Positions 8,561 through 22,222 are shown, counted from the stretch's first letter. The stretch is DNA of 64,000 nt from Actinoplanes subtropicus (GCF_000721705.1 NZ_JOJL01000007.1:1-64000); one strand, 5' to 3'. Notes: generated from the letters alone by a model not told the origin. Numbers and translations are program-made.

Positions 8561-9667
8561 TCAGTCGCCGAAGTCGAAGCCGTCGTCGTCGCCGTCGAAG
8601 ACCTCCTCGGCCACCTCGCCCAGGACGAAGCCGCCGAGGACGCCGCCGGCGATCCCGGCGGCCATGGCGCCGGCTCCGGAGCCGCGACGGCGGTAGTGGC
8701 CGTGGTGCCCGTGCCCGCCGCCGCCGTGTGAGCCATGGCCAGGCGCGCCATGACCGGCGTAATGGCCGTAGGCGCCGGGGTAGCCGCCTTGCACGCCGGA
8801 CGCACCGTAGCCGCCGGGCGAGCCAGGCGCGCCGTGACCGGCGAAGCCGCCGTGGCTGCCGGGCGCGCCGTGACCGGCGAAGCCGTGGGTGCCTCGCAAG
8901 CCCTGGTAGCGGCCGGCGGCCTCGGCTACCCAGGAGTCGACCACGGCGGTCCAGTTCGTCGAGTCGGCCTCGGTGTGGGCGACGCGGAAGCGGCCGTACG
9001 CGTCGTGTCCCGGCGTCAGGAAGCCGCCTCGCTTGTCGAACTCGAGGATCACCTCCACGCCGGACGGGTCGGCGACGAAGGTGAGCTCCACCTCGTTGAT
9101 CGCGCCGGCGTACTGCGGGGCGGGGTGGAACTCGATCTCCTGGTAGAACGGGAGTTGCTGGTGGACGCCGTGAATCCCGCCGCGCTCCAGGTCGGCCCGG
9201 GCGAAGCGGAAACCCAGCTGGGCGAAGGCCGCCAGGATGCGCTCCTGGGCCGGCAGCGGGTGCACCGCCACCTCGTCCAGGTCGCCCTTGTCGACCGCCT
9301 TCGCCACCGACAACTCGGTGCGCAGGCCCATCGTCATGCCGTGCAGCCGCTGCCCGTACACGTCGGTGATCGGGGTTTCCCAGGGCACCGGGAACGAGAA
9401 CGGCAGATCCCGCTGCTCACCCGCGCGCAACGCGAACGCGCCCGCCACCGGCAGGCGGTGGAACTCGGCGAGACCGTCGCCGTGCTCGTGCTCCACCCTG
9501 GTCACCAGCCCGAGCACCACCCGCTCGACGGTCACGTCGTGGTCGCCGCCGAGGACGCGGACCTGGCCGTCCAGGGGCAGGCCGGGTCGCGTGTTCGGGT
9601 TGGCGAGCACCGTGTCGACGGACGGGCCGCCGACGCCGAAGGCGCGCATCATCTTCTTGAAGACCAC
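8561..9667 (-). CDS. Spo0M-like (SpoOM) sporulation-control protein with a Gly/His-rich tail
   Basis: Residues 1-245 match the Spo0M family, an arrestin-like fold that influences sporulation or cell-cycle timing in Bacillus and occurs in spore-forming actinobacteria. Typical pieces are FKKMMRAFGVGGPSVDTVL, the PFSFPVPWETPIT segment and VEVILEFDKRGG. Residues 260-330 are repeats rich in Gly and His (GFAGHGAPGSHG). They are followed by a Gly-Ala stretch GAMAAGIAGGVLGG and an acidic end DDDGFDFGD. I chose GTG 9667 because GAGGAGG lies nine bases upstream; the frame is open a further 13 codons. It follows the kinase gene by 85 bp on the same strand. Confidence 0.85.
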   Translation of the reverse strand: MVFKKMMRAFGVGGPSVDTVLANPNTRPGLPLDGQVRVLGGDHDVTVERVVLGLVTRVEHEHGDGLAEFHRLPVAGAFALRAGEQRDLPFSFPVPWETPITDVYGQRLHGMTMGLRTELSVAKAVDKGDLDEVAVHPLPAQERILAAFAQLGFRFARADLERGGIHGVHQQLPFYQEIEFHPAPQYAGAINEVELTFVADPSGVEVILEFDKRGGFLTPGHDAYGRFRVAHTEADSTNWTAVVDSWVAEAAGRYQGLRGTHGFAGHGAPGSHGGFAGHGAPGSPGGYGASGVQGGYPGAYGHYAGHGAPGHGSHGGGGHGHHGHYRRRGSGAGAMAAGIAGGVLGGFVLGEVAEEVFDGDDDGFDFGD

Positions 9668-9752
9668 CAGGTCATTCCTCCTCGAACAAACGGGTGGCGA
9701 AGTCAAGCGTGCCTAGATGAGTATCAAAACAGCCTGAGCGGTTCCTGTGAGG

Positions 9753-11429
9753 TCAGCTGACCTTGTCGGTATAGAACGTGCTCAGGACCATGTTGATCTT
9801 CCCGAGGTCGGCGGTCCAATCGATCTCCCGGGTCGCCCAGCTGAGCGCGTAGCCGTGCCGTTCGCTCGCGAACCACCGGGTCTGCACGTGCAGCAACACC
9901 CCGGACGGGTCGCGATACCGGTACTCCCAATCGGCGGCGCGGATGAGCAGCGGCCGCCTCTCGATGGAGATCAGCGAATAACCGGGCAGCGCCCCCGCCG
10001 CCACCAGCCGGGCCGCCTCGTTCCGGCAGGCCACCACCGGGTCGCCGGCCGGGTTACGGGCGGTGTCGAGGGTCAGCACCCGATAGCCCTCCGGATCCCG
10101 GAAGCAGTACATCGACCCCGACTTCGTGTACGTCCAACCGTCCGGCACCGGCATGTGGAAGCCCGAGCCGTCGTCGAAGAAGGACCAGCCCGGCGTGATG
10201 GACCACCCGTTGACCCCGGTCGCCGCCCCCGACTGCGGCAGGCGGACGGCGGTCGAGGGGGCCGGCCCGGAACACGACGCCGGCGAGAAGCCGGCCGCGG
10301 TCACGACCGGCCGGGTCGCCGACGGCACGAACGAGGCGGTCGGCGCCGGCCGGGCGACCGGCACGTCGGTGCGGTTCAGGATGTAGCCGCCGGCCGCGAT
10401 CAGCACGGCACCGGCCAGACCGATCGCGATCAGCATGGACCGCGCTCGCGCGGGGCGGCGCGGCGGCGGATCCGGGGGCGGGTCGAGCGGCGCGGGCGAC
10501 ACCGGCGCGGACGAGACGCGCTGGACCGGCAACGTGCGTACGGACACCGGCGAAGCCGCCGATGCCGCCACCCGGGCGCGCCGCGGCGACGGCACGCCCC
10601 CGCCACCCGGCGCCGCGGCCACCACCATGCGCAGCCGGCGCTCGACCTCGCTCGCCGTCAGGCGCGTGGCCGGGTCGTGCCGGAGCAGCCCGAGCAGCAC
10701 CGGGCCGAGCATCCCGGCCTTCTCCGGCGGATCGGGCTGCGCGGTGGCCAGCGCCATCAGCGTCGCCATCGCCGTCTCGCGGGCGTACGGCGACCGGCCC
10801 TCGACCGCCGCGTACAGCGTCGCGCCGAGCGACCACATGTCCGATTCCACGGTGGACGCACCATCGCGGGCGCGCTCCGGCGAGACGTACTGCGGTGAGC
10901 CGACCACCAGCCCCGGCCCGGTCACGGCGCCGTCGTCGACGAACGTGGCCAGTCCGAAATCGGTCAGCACCACCCGGCCGTCGGTGCCGATCAGCACGTT
11001 GTGCGGCTTCACGTCGCGGTGCAGCACGCCGGCCCGGTGCGCGGCGGTCAGCGCGTCGAGCACGGCCAGGCCGATGCGCGCCGCGGCGACCGGCGAATAG
11101 GGGCCGTCCTCGATGATCACCTGGTGCAGCGACCGGGACGCCACGTACTCCATCACGATCCACGGCAGCCCGTCGGCGTGCACCACGTCGTAGACCCGGA
11201 CCACGTGCGGGTGGTTGAGCCGCCCGGCGCTGCGGGCCTCGCGCAGCGTACGGTCGCGCAGCCGGGTCTGCTCGTCCTCGGTCATCCACTCCGGCGGCAC
11301 GAACTCCTTGACCGCGACGTCGCGGTCCAGCATCTCGTCGCGGGCCAGCCAGACCCGGCCCATGCCACCGGAGCCGACCGGTTCGAGCAGGCGATACCGA
11401 CCGGCGATGAGCATGCGTCTGACCGCCAT
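9753..11429 (-). CDS. Transmembrane Ser/Thr protein kinase of the Pkn family
   Basis: An intracellular eukaryote-like kinase domain fills residues 8-270: glycine loop GSGGMG (19-24), Lys41 in VAVKE, catalytic HRDVKPHN (137-144) and DFG (157-159). A Pro/Ala/Arg-rich juxtamembrane linker precedes one membrane span around 332-350 (MLIAIGLAGAVLIAAGGY). The outer 200 residues contain three Cys residues and Trp-rich segments but no PASTA repeats, so the ligand-sensing part is of unknown type. It is co-oriented with the sortase gene upstream (63 bp) and the spo0M-like gene downstream. The ATG is preceded by a G-rich stretch. A TATCCT hexamer at 11457-11462 is a likely -10. Confidence 0.93.
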   Translation of the reverse strand: MAVRRMLIAGRYRLLEPVGSGGMGRVWLARDEMLDRDVAVKEFVPPEWMTEDEQTRLRDRTLREARSAGRLNHPHVVRVYDVVHADGLPWIVMEYVASRSLHQVIIEDGPYSPVAAARIGLAVLDALTAAHRAGVLHRDVKPHNVLIGTDGRVVLTDFGLATFVDDGAVTGPGLVVGSPQYVSPERARDGASTVESDMWSLGATLYAAVEGRSPYARETAMATLMALATAQPDPPEKAGMLGPVLLGLLRHDPATRLTASEVERRLRMVVAAAPGGGGVPSPRRARVAASAASPVSVRTLPVQRVSSAPVSPAPLDPPPDPPPRRPARARSMLIAIGLAGAVLIAAGGYILNRTDVPVARPAPTASFVPSATRPVVTAAGFSPASCSGPAPSTAVRLPQSGAATGVNGWSITPGWSFFDDGSGFHMPVPDGWTYTKSGSMYCFRDPEGYRVLTLDTARNPAGDPVVACRNEAARLVAAGALPGYSLISIERRPLLIRAADWEYRYRDPSGVLLHVQTRWFASERHGYALSWATREIDWTADLGKINMVLSTFYTDKVS

Positions 11430-11456
11430 CCCGCCCCCACCCGTCGACTCGTTTTC

Positions 11457-11462
11457 AGGATA
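11457..11462 (-). promoter_or_regulatory. -10 candidate (TATCCT) for the Ser/Thr kinase gene
   Basis: TATCCT on the minus strand would start transcription near 11450, giving a leader of about 20 bases with the G-rich ribosome-binding region. Confidence 0.35.
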
Positions 11463-11492
11463 AGCACGGCAGACCGACCAGGGGAACGGCGA

Positions 11493-12350
11493 TCACCCGG
11501 CTACCGCGTAGACCACCAGGTTGTCCCGATAGGACCGAAGCGCGTGGTTGAAGACGCCGCCGCAGGTGATCAGCCGGAGCTGCCGGTCGGGCGTCGGCCC
11601 GTAGACCGCGTCGGTCGGGAACGCGTTCTTCGGATACCAGGCCGCCCGGGTGACGGTGAACGTGACGAGCGTGTCGCCGCGCAGCACCTCGACCTTGTCG
11701 CCCGGAACGAGCTCGCGCAGCCGGTAGAAGACCGCCGGCCCCGCCTTCGAGTCGACGTGCCCGGCGATCACCGCGGGACCGGTGTCTCCCGGCACCGTCC
11801 CGTCCGCGTACCAGCCGGCGCGGTCGTACCGTTTCGGCGGCTGCAGCGCTCCCCCGACCACATGCAGCGTCTCGAGCGGACTGTCCAGCCCGATCGTCTT
11901 GATCCGAACGCGGGTGGGCTCGCCCGGCGCCTCGACGCCGGCACTGCCGAACGGATCTCCGGCCGCCCGCCCCGCGTTCCCCGCAGCCTCGGCCACCGGC
12001 CCGGTCGCGGCCCATCGCCCCAGGTCAGGGTCGTTTGCCGGCCGCTCGGCACGGTCCGCCACCGCGACATACGTGGTACCAACGACAAACGCGGCCAGAA
12101 CCGCCGCCAACACCGGCAACGTCGCACCACGCCAGAACCTTTTATCCCGTACGGGATGATCAGGTTTTTCGCGGGGTTTGTCCGTCACGCTCCTAGGCAT
12201 GTCCGGCGCTGGAGCCCGAAGGGGAAGGACCGGCGGCGCGGTCCGGACCCGGGCGGACGCCCGGGGCCGGGGCCAGGAGAGCGCACCCGGCACCGACGCC
12301 ACACCCACGGCCACGTAGTCGTCGGCCGTCACGTCCGCCCGGTCCTTCAC
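11493..12350 (-). CDS. Class E/F-type sortase
   Basis: Sortases are membrane transpeptidases that attach proteins to the cell wall. This 285-residue protein has a 70-residue charged, Pro-rich N-terminus, a membrane anchor at 75-97 and an extracellular sortase barrel. The catalytic His198 is in AGHVDSKAG, Cys263 in LITCGG and Arg272 in ALRSYRDN. Actinobacterial class E/F enzymes are similar. The gene lies 12 bp after the DUF4397 surface-protein gene on the same strand, with GTG start and GGGGCAGG upstream, so the two form an operon. The neighbour may be its substrate, although I see no clear LPXTG or LAXTG motif there. A shorter start at residue 51 is possible. Confidence 0.9.
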   Translation of the reverse strand: MKDRADVTADDYVAVGVASVPGALSWPRPRASARVRTAPPVLPLRAPAPDMPRSVTDKPREKPDHPVRDKRFWRGATLPVLAAVLAAFVVGTTYVAVADRAERPANDPDLGRWAATGPVAEAAGNAGRAAGDPFGSAGVEAPGEPTRVRIKTIGLDSPLETLHVVGGALQPPKRYDRAGWYADGTVPGDTGPAVIAGHVDSKAGPAVFYRLRELVPGDKVEVLRGDTLVTFTVTRAAWYPKNAFPTDAVYGPTPDRQLRLITCGGVFNHALRSYRDNLVVYAVAG

Positions 12351-12362
12351 GACCTGCCCCGC

Positions 12363-13217
12363 TCAGCCAGCCCGCAGCCGGCGCCGCACCAGCACGACGA
12401 GACCGCCGGTGACCACCGCCGCGACGCCGGCCAGCAGCAACGCCATCGGCATCGGCGAGGCCGGCTGGGTGCCGCCGCCACCGGTGGCCACGCCGCCCAG
12501 CGGGACCGAGCCCTGCCGTTCGGCGTCCACATGCAACTCGGGTTTCAGGCCGCCCGCCTTGTCGTCGAGCACGACCAGCGAATACACGCTGCCCGCGCCG
12601 AGCGTGCAGGGCAGCACGCTGGTCTTGCCACCGCCGGTCGGCACCACCTGGACGCTCCATTTGCCCGGGTTGACCTCGCGGTACGCGGTGGTGGTGGCGA
12701 ACTGGACGCCGTCGGCGATCGTCTTGCCGTTCTTGCCGGCCACGTCCAGAATCGGCGCCTTGACCGAGGCCTGGATGATGCGGACCTTGGACATGCCCGG
12801 GTCGGGGAGTTTCAGATCGTCGGTGAGCACGCGGAGCCCCAGGTCGGCGAAGCGGCCGACGCCGGCGACCGTGTACGCGTCGCCGTTCTGGACGCCCACC
12901 TGGGTGGTGATCACCGGCTTGGTGCTGGCCGGGGCGCCGGCCTTGCGCATCGCCACCTGGTACGTGCCGGTGGGCAGCCGCAGGTAGGCCGACATGGCGC
13001 CGTACGCCACGCCCTTGAAGGTCTGCGGCTTGATCTCGTTGGTGGTGGAGCGGAGGTAGACGTCCACCGCCGGGGTGTCGGGAGATAGGTGTGCGAGCCG
13101 GACATAACCGTCGCCGGCGGCCCGCGCCGGGGCCGCGAAGAGGGCACTGACGGCGACCGCGGCCAGGACCGCGGCGGCGCTGCTGAGGCGCCGGACGTGT
13201 GGGGTTCGGATGAACAC
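12363..13217 (-). CDS. DUF4397 secreted surface protein with a C-terminal membrane anchor
   Basis: The protein has a Sec signal peptide (residues 1-33, cut near ARA-AGDG). Two repeats of the beta-sandwich DUF4397 domain follow, the first starting YVRLAHLSPDTPAVDVYL and the second VRIIQASVKAPILDV. A Gly-rich linker leads to a membrane span at 253-275 and a basic tail RRRLRAG. That C-terminal layout resembles a sortase sorting signal, but TQPAS sits where LPXTG would be expected. GTG start after AGGAGG. It heads an operon with the sortase. The family is common in actinobacteria and its role is unknown. Confidence 0.87.
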   Translation of the reverse strand: MFIRTPHVRRLSSAAAVLAAVAVSALFAAPARAAGDGYVRLAHLSPDTPAVDVYLRSTTNEIKPQTFKGVAYGAMSAYLRLPTGTYQVAMRKAGAPASTKPVITTQVGVQNGDAYTVAGVGRFADLGLRVLTDDLKLPDPGMSKVRIIQASVKAPILDVAGKNGKTIADGVQFATTTAYREVNPGKWSVQVVPTGGGKTSVLPCTLGAGSVYSLVVLDDKAGGLKPELHVDAERQGSVPLGGVATGGGGTQPASPMPMALLLAGVAAVVTGGLVVLVRRRLRAG

Positions 13218-13386
13218 GGAGCCTCCTGTCTGGTGGCCACTTGTGTCGCTCTGGTGGTGCTGATCTGTATATGCCTGGCTTTGTTGACCTCACCATGGTC
13301 CGCCGTGGCAGTAAATCCCGCTGTCCGACCGATAGACCCTCGTCTCTCCGCGGTTTTTTGTCGTACCCCCGAGAGAGGATGGTCGG

Positions 13387-17902
<4,516 letters not shown>

Positions 17903-17925
<23 letters not shown>

Positions 17926-18010
17926 GAAGCGCCGCAGGCCGGGGGCTGCGCCTGCGGGGACGGGAGGAGCCACAGGTCGGACGCTGCGCCTGCGCGGGGT
18001 GAGAGGCGCC
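17903..18010. repeat. 38-bp imperfect repeat running out of the lhr 3' end
   Basis: About 2.8 copies start at 17903, 17941 and 17979, with core GGCTGCGCCTGCG. The first copy overlaps the last codons and stop of lhr, so the repeat seems to have spread from coding into noncoding sequence. Confidence 0.7.
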
Positions 18011-18335
18011 GCGCGCAAGACGGCTGCCACGCGCAAACGGCCGCCGAGCGCAAAACGGCTGCCACACGCAAACGGCCGCCGCGCGCAAGACGGCTGCCAC
18101 GCGCAAAGGACCGCCGCGCCCAAACCGCCGCCGGGCGCAAGACGGCTGCCACGCGCAAACGGCCGCCGAGCCGAAACCGCCGCCGGGCACAGGACGGCTG
18201 CCACGCGCAAACGGCCGCCGGGCACAGGACGGCTGCCACACGCAAACGGCCGCCGCGCCCAAACAGCCGCCGGGCACAGGACGGCTGCCACACGCAAACG
18301 GCCGCCGAGCGTAAACGGCCACCGGCGCAAACGGG
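18011..18335. repeat. Nested 17/18-bp repeat array with 35- and 52-bp higher-order units
   Basis: A basic 17-18-bp step (GCCGCCGNGCNCAAACG and CGGCTGCCACGCGCAAA forms) alternates to make 35-bp units. In three places an extra step gives 52 bp. At least six composite units are visible. The array fills the gap between the convergent lhr and 18343 genes. No gene is recognisable in it. Confidence 0.85.
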
Positions 18336-18342
18336 GCGGCGG

Positions 18343-19257
18343 TCAGGGGCGGTCGTCCGGGTGGAGGGTGGTGGTCAGTTCGCGGTAGGCGGTGAGCACC
18401 AGGTGCGTGTGTTCGGCCAGGTCGGCGGCCGGGTCGGAAGCGGGCGCGGCGGCCGTGGCCGGGTCGGGTGAGGTGGTGGCCAGGGAGCGCTCGGCGGCTC
18501 GGATGGCCTCGTGCATCTCGCGCTCGCGGATGAGGGTGCGCCCGGCTTCCTCGGCGCGTCCCAGGCTCGCCAGGCGGCCGGCCAGGTCGATCTCGACGGC
18601 CGAGAGCGCCTCCTTGGTGGCGCGGATCTGGGTCTGGAGCTTGGCCGCGGTGGCGTCGGCCGGGGGCGCCGCGGCGAAGTCGGGCCGGGTCAGCTGGGCC
18701 AGCACCGCCTTCAGTTCCTGGCGGCGGGCCAGGCCGCCGGCGATCTCCCACAGCGCCTCGGCCAGCAGATTTTCCGCCTCCGGCACGTCGATCAGGCCGT
18801 CGAGCGCCGGCCAGGTCTTCGCCACCCGATCGGCGACGGTCACGGCCCGGTCGAAGGCGGTCCGCTCGGCCGCGGCCGTGAGCTCGATGCCGCCCTCGAG
18901 CCCGACGATCCCGCGCCGGCCGAGATGGCGCCGCACGAGGTAGCGCCGGACGAACCGGGGCACCAGGAAGCCGGTGAGGCACAGAACCACCAAACCGGCC
19001 ACGAGCGCCATCATCGGCCCGAAATACCGCAGAACGGCCAGCACCGCCACGATCGTCGGCAGCCCGATGACCAAAATCGTCGGCAGTGTCGGATCGACCC
19101 GCACCTGGTGGCCGGGCACCCGCTCCTCGGCCAGGGAACCCCACGCCCGGCGCACCCGGCGCCCGCCGGGCACGCGGAGGCCGCGCCCGCCGGGCACGCG
19201 GAGGCCGGTCCGGGAGACGACCGTCCGGTTCCGATCCTTCGCGACGTACAGCCCCAT
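18343..19257 (-). CDS. Membrane protein with a helical cytoplasmic tail, unknown function
   Basis: The 304-residue protein starts MGLYVAKDRNRTVV. A short Arg/Gly repeat follows (GLRVPGGR twice), then two adjacent membrane spans near 57-77 and 80-99 and a basic patch VRRYLVRRHLGRR. The long helical region (120-290) looks like a coiled coil and is rich in Ala, Glu and Arg. No enzyme motif is visible. The ATG is exactly six bases after TACTGT with no Shine-Dalgarno, so it is probably leaderless. It diverges from the phosphoesterase gene and converges on lhr across the repeat arrays. Confidence 0.72.
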   Translation of the reverse strand: MGLYVAKDRNRTVVSRTGLRVPGGRGLRVPGGRRVRRAWGSLAEERVPGHQVRVDPTLPTILVIGLPTIVAVLAVLRYFGPMMALVAGLVVLCLTGFLVPRFVRRYLVRRHLGRRGIVGLEGGIELTAAAERTAFDRAVTVADRVAKTWPALDGLIDVPEAENLLAEALWEIAGGLARRQELKAVLAQLTRPDFAAAPPADATAAKLQTQIRATKEALSAVEIDLAGRLASLGRAEEAGRTLIREREMHEAIRAAERSLATTSPDPATAAAPASDPAADLAEHTHLVLTAYRELTTTLHPDDRP

Positions 19258-19263
19258 GGCTCA

Positions 19264-19269
19264 ACAGTA
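19264..19269 (-). promoter_or_regulatory. -10 element (TACTGT) for a leaderless transcript
   Basis: TACTGT on the minus strand lies exactly six bases before the ATG at 19257. Confidence 0.55.
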
Positions 19270-19326
19270 ATTCGCCGTTCGCCAGCTGTTATGGGCACGG
19301 TCGGGTCGGGTGCCCACAGTGACCGC

Positions 19327-21225
19327 ATGCACGATCATGGCGATTCCTGTCTCCAGCACGCCCTGTCGTCGTCGGCGAACTGCGCCGACCTGCACGAACA
19401 CGGCGACACCACTCCGCGGGCCAGCCGGCGGGGCCTGCTGCGCGCCGCCGGTCTGCTCGGCGCGGGCGCGATGGCCACCGCCGCGTTGCCGGCTGCCGCC
19501 GCCGAGGCGAACCCTCGCGGCACCTTCCAGAACGACTGCGACAGCCCGCGCTTCACGCTCGTGGTCATACCGGACACCCAGTACCTGTTCGACGAGGACC
19601 GCGGCGACTCCCGCCCGCTGGAGGCGTCGCTGCGCTGGATCCTGGACCACGCCGAGGACGAGAACATCGTCTTCCTGTCCCACCTCGGCGACCTCACCCA
19701 GAACGGCCTGGCCAGCGAGTTCGCCTCGATCGGCAAGGCGTTCGAGCGGCTCGACCGGGCCGGGGCCGCGTACAGCGTGCTGGCCGGCAACCACGACATC
19801 GACTCGGGCACCGACGACAGCCGCGGCGACAGCCCGTACCTGCAGACCTTCGGACCGAAGCGCTTCCGCGGGGCGAGAAGCGGGGTGACGAGCGGGGCCA
19901 GCCCGGACGGCTACAACAGCTACCACCTCTTCACCGCCGGCGGCCGGCAGTGGCTGGTGCTCGCCCTCGACTGGCGGCCGAGCGCGGCCGGCATCGCCTG
20001 GGCGCAGTCGGTGCTCGACCAGCACCCGGCGCTGCCGGTGATCCTCACGACCCACGAGATCGCGTTCGCCGACGATGACGGCGAGGCGCACCTGTCCGAC
20101 TTCGGCCGGCAGCTGTGGGACCAGTTCATCGCCCGCAACGACCGGGTCTTCCTGACCCTCAACGGGCACTTCTGGCCGCCGGGACGCACCGTGCTGAAGA
20201 ACGACGCCGGCCACGACGTGCACGTCCACATCACCAACTACCAGGACCGCTACTACGGCGGCGGGGCGATGATCCGGCTGTACCGGTTCGACCTCGCACG
20301 CGGCTGCGTGGACGTCGAGACGATCTCGCCGTACTTCCTCGGCATGGCCGCCGAGAAGCGCGACGAGCTCGCCGAGCTGGAGGTGCAGCTGACCGGCCCG
20401 ACCAACCGGTTCAGCATCGACATCGACTTCGCCACCCGGTTCGGCGCGGCGCCGGCCCGGCCCGCGCGGCCGGCCAAGGCGGTGCTGGTGCCGGGTACGC
20501 TCGCCTACTGGCGGTTCGACCAGGCGACCGGCGGCGCGGTGGGCGGCGTGATCCCGGACCTCTCCGGCAACCGCAACGACCTCACCCGGGTCGAGCTGTC
20601 CGGCGGCCCGGACACGCTGACCTGGTCCGACGATCACCACCCGGACCAGCCGGCGCACGCCAGCCTGCGGTTCCGGGGCGGCAAGAAGCCGGCGCGGGGC
20701 GCCTACCTGCGTACGGCCGACGGCGCGCCGTTGAACGCCCTCACCCTCGACCGCGGCTACACCATCGAGACGTTCGTCAAGCTGCCGGCCGACTTCGGCG
20801 ACGCGCACGCCTGGTGCGGGGTGCTCACCCGGATGGGCACCGGCGGCGACGCCGGCAAGACCGGGGACGACCCGTCCGAGCCCGCCGGCTGCCTCAACCT
20901 CTCCTCCGTCGCCGAGCTGCAGTGGGCGGTCTTCCCCCGCAACCAGAACCGGATGTCGACGAACTGGAGCCACCTGCTCCCGCTCGGCAAGTGGTGGCAC
21001 GTCGCCGTGGTCAACGACGGAAAACACACCATCATGTACGTGGACGGCTGCCCGGTCGTCCGCAATCCGTCCACCCCCGCGATCGGCCTGGCGACCGCGG
21101 GCAAGCCGTGGCTGGTCGGCGCCTACCACTACGCCGACATCGTCGAGCAGGCCTACTACGGCTGGCTGGGCGACGTACGGATCGTCGGCCGGGCCCTGCG
21201 CCCGGATCAGTTCCTGAAAGCCTGA
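19327..21225 (+). CDS. Tat-exported calcineurin-like phosphoesterase with a C-terminal LamG-type domain
   Basis: The N-terminus has a twin-arginine signal (RRGLLRAAGLLGAGAMATAA, Arg34-Arg35, cleavage near residue 59), so the folded enzyme is secreted. Metallophosphoesterase motifs follow: IPDTQY, SHLGDLTQNG, AGNHD, a TTHE segment and NGHFW. Residues 395-632 look like a concanavalin/LamG-type carbohydrate- or matrix-binding domain (TLAYWRFDQATGG ... YYGWLGDVRIVGRAL). The 33 residues ahead of the RR pair are unusually rich in His and Asp (HDHGD, HEHGD). Substrate unknown. I use ATG 19327, preceded by CACAGT-N6; an in-frame ATG 12 codons upstream is possible. Confidence 0.87.
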   Translation: MHDHGDSCLQHALSSSANCADLHEHGDTTPRASRRGLLRAAGLLGAGAMATAALPAAAAEANPRGTFQNDCDSPRFTLVVIPDTQYLFDEDRGDSRPLEASLRWILDHAEDENIVFLSHLGDLTQNGLASEFASIGKAFERLDRAGAAYSVLAGNHDIDSGTDDSRGDSPYLQTFGPKRFRGARSGVTSGASPDGYNSYHLFTAGGRQWLVLALDWRPSAAGIAWAQSVLDQHPALPVILTTHEIAFADDDGEAHLSDFGRQLWDQFIARNDRVFLTLNGHFWPPGRTVLKNDAGHDVHVHITNYQDRYYGGGAMIRLYRFDLARGCVDVETISPYFLGMAAEKRDELAELEVQLTGPTNRFSIDIDFATRFGAAPARPARPAKAVLVPGTLAYWRFDQATGGAVGGVIPDLSGNRNDLTRVELSGGPDTLTWSDDHHPDQPAHASLRFRGGKKPARGAYLRTADGAPLNALTLDRGYTIETFVKLPADFGDAHAWCGVLTRMGTGGDAGKTGDDPSEPAGCLNLSSVAELQWAVFPRNQNRMSTNWSHLLPLGKWWHVAVVNDGKHTIMYVDGCPVVRNPSTPAIGLATAGKPWLVGAYHYADIVEQAYYGWLGDVRIVGRALRPDQFLKA

Positions 21226-21244
21226 CCCGGGCCGGCAGGAGGTT

Positions 21245-22171
21245 TCAGAGCTGCGCGGCGACGGTCGAGGCGATCAGCTCGATGTGGTCGAGGTCGGTGA
21301 CGTCCATCGTCTGGAGGAACAGACGGGTCGCGCCGGCCTCGGCGTACCGCCGAATCACCTCGACCACCTCGCCGGGCGTGCCCACCGCCGCGCCCTTGGC
21401 GCGCAGCTCGCCGGCATCGGCGCCGATGGCGGCGGCCCGGCGCCGCACCTCGGCGTCGTCCCGGCCCACCACCGTCTCGACCGCGGCCGAGAAGACCGGC
21501 GGCGTCTCGCGACCGATCGCCGCGCAGGCCTGGCGGACGCGCTCGAAGGTCGGCGCGACCTCGGAGACCGGCGCGAACGGGACGTTGAACTCGTCGGCGA
21601 AGCGCGCCGCCAGCGACGGCGTGCGCTTCCTGCCGTGTCCGCCCACGATCACCGGCGGGCGCGGTGACTGCACCGGCTTCGGCAGCGCCGGCGAGTCACT
21701 CAGGTCGTAGTGCTTGCCGTGGAAGTCGAAGGTCGCGCCGGCCGGCGTCGACCACAGGCCGGTGACGATCTCCAGCTGCTCCTCGAGCCGGTCGAACCGC
21801 TCACCGACCGCCGGGAACGGGATGCCGTACGCGGCGTGCTCCCGCTCGAACCAGCCGCCGCCCAGGCCCAGCTCGACCCGGCCGCCGCTCATCTCGTCGA
21901 CCTGGGCCACCGCGATCGCCAGCGGCCCGGGCAGCCGGAACGTGGCCGAGGTGACCAGCGTGCCGAGCCGGATGCGGGACGTCTGCACGGCGAGCGCGCC
22001 CAGCGTCACCCAGGCGTCGGTCGGCCCGGGCTCGCCCGGCACGCCCATCGCCAGGTAGTGGTCGGAGCGGAAGAAGCCGTCGAAGCCGGCCGCCTCCGCG
22101 GTCCGCGCGACCCGGGTCAGGTCGCCGTGGGTGGCCCCCTGCTGGGGCTCCGTAAAGATCACAAGACGCAC
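21245..22171 (-). CDS. LLM-class (luciferase-like, F420-type) oxidoreductase
   Basis: This 308-residue TIM-barrel protein belongs to the bacterial luciferase-like family, which in actinobacteria often uses coenzyme F420. Characteristic stretches are FDGFFRSDHYLAMG, RIRLGTLVTSATFRLPGPLA, the GGRVELGLGGGWFEREHAAYG core and PPVIVGGHGRKRT. Cofactor and substrate are not fixed by the sequence. GTG start; CAGGTT lies six bases upstream. It diverges from the SAM hydrolase gene across 51 bp and converges on the phosphoesterase gene with 19 bp between the stops. Confidence 0.87.
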   Translation of the reverse strand: MRLVIFTEPQQGATHGDLTRVARTAEAAGFDGFFRSDHYLAMGVPGEPGPTDAWVTLGALAVQTSRIRLGTLVTSATFRLPGPLAIAVAQVDEMSGGRVELGLGGGWFEREHAAYGIPFPAVGERFDRLEEQLEIVTGLWSTPAGATFDFHGKHYDLSDSPALPKPVQSPRPPVIVGGHGRKRTPSLAARFADEFNVPFAPVSEVAPTFERVRQACAAIGRETPPVFSAAVETVVGRDDAEVRRRAAAIGADAGELRAKGAAVGTPGEVVEVIRRYAEAGATRLFLQTMDVTDLDHIELIASTVAAQL

Positions 22172-22222
22172 AGGTCCAACCTGCCACACACGAAGCGTGC
22201 CGGGGCAGTAACGTTGGCCACC

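Noticed and set aside
9750..9763. 14-bp palindrome AGGTCAGCTGACCT at the kinase stop
   Set aside because: Symmetric but overlapping a stop codon with no U-run and no second copy; probably chance.
18011..18335. Possible CRISPR array
   Set aside because: The units are contiguous tandem repeats without unique spacers, and there are no cas genes nearby. The same holds for the arrays at 1161, 8381 and 44250.
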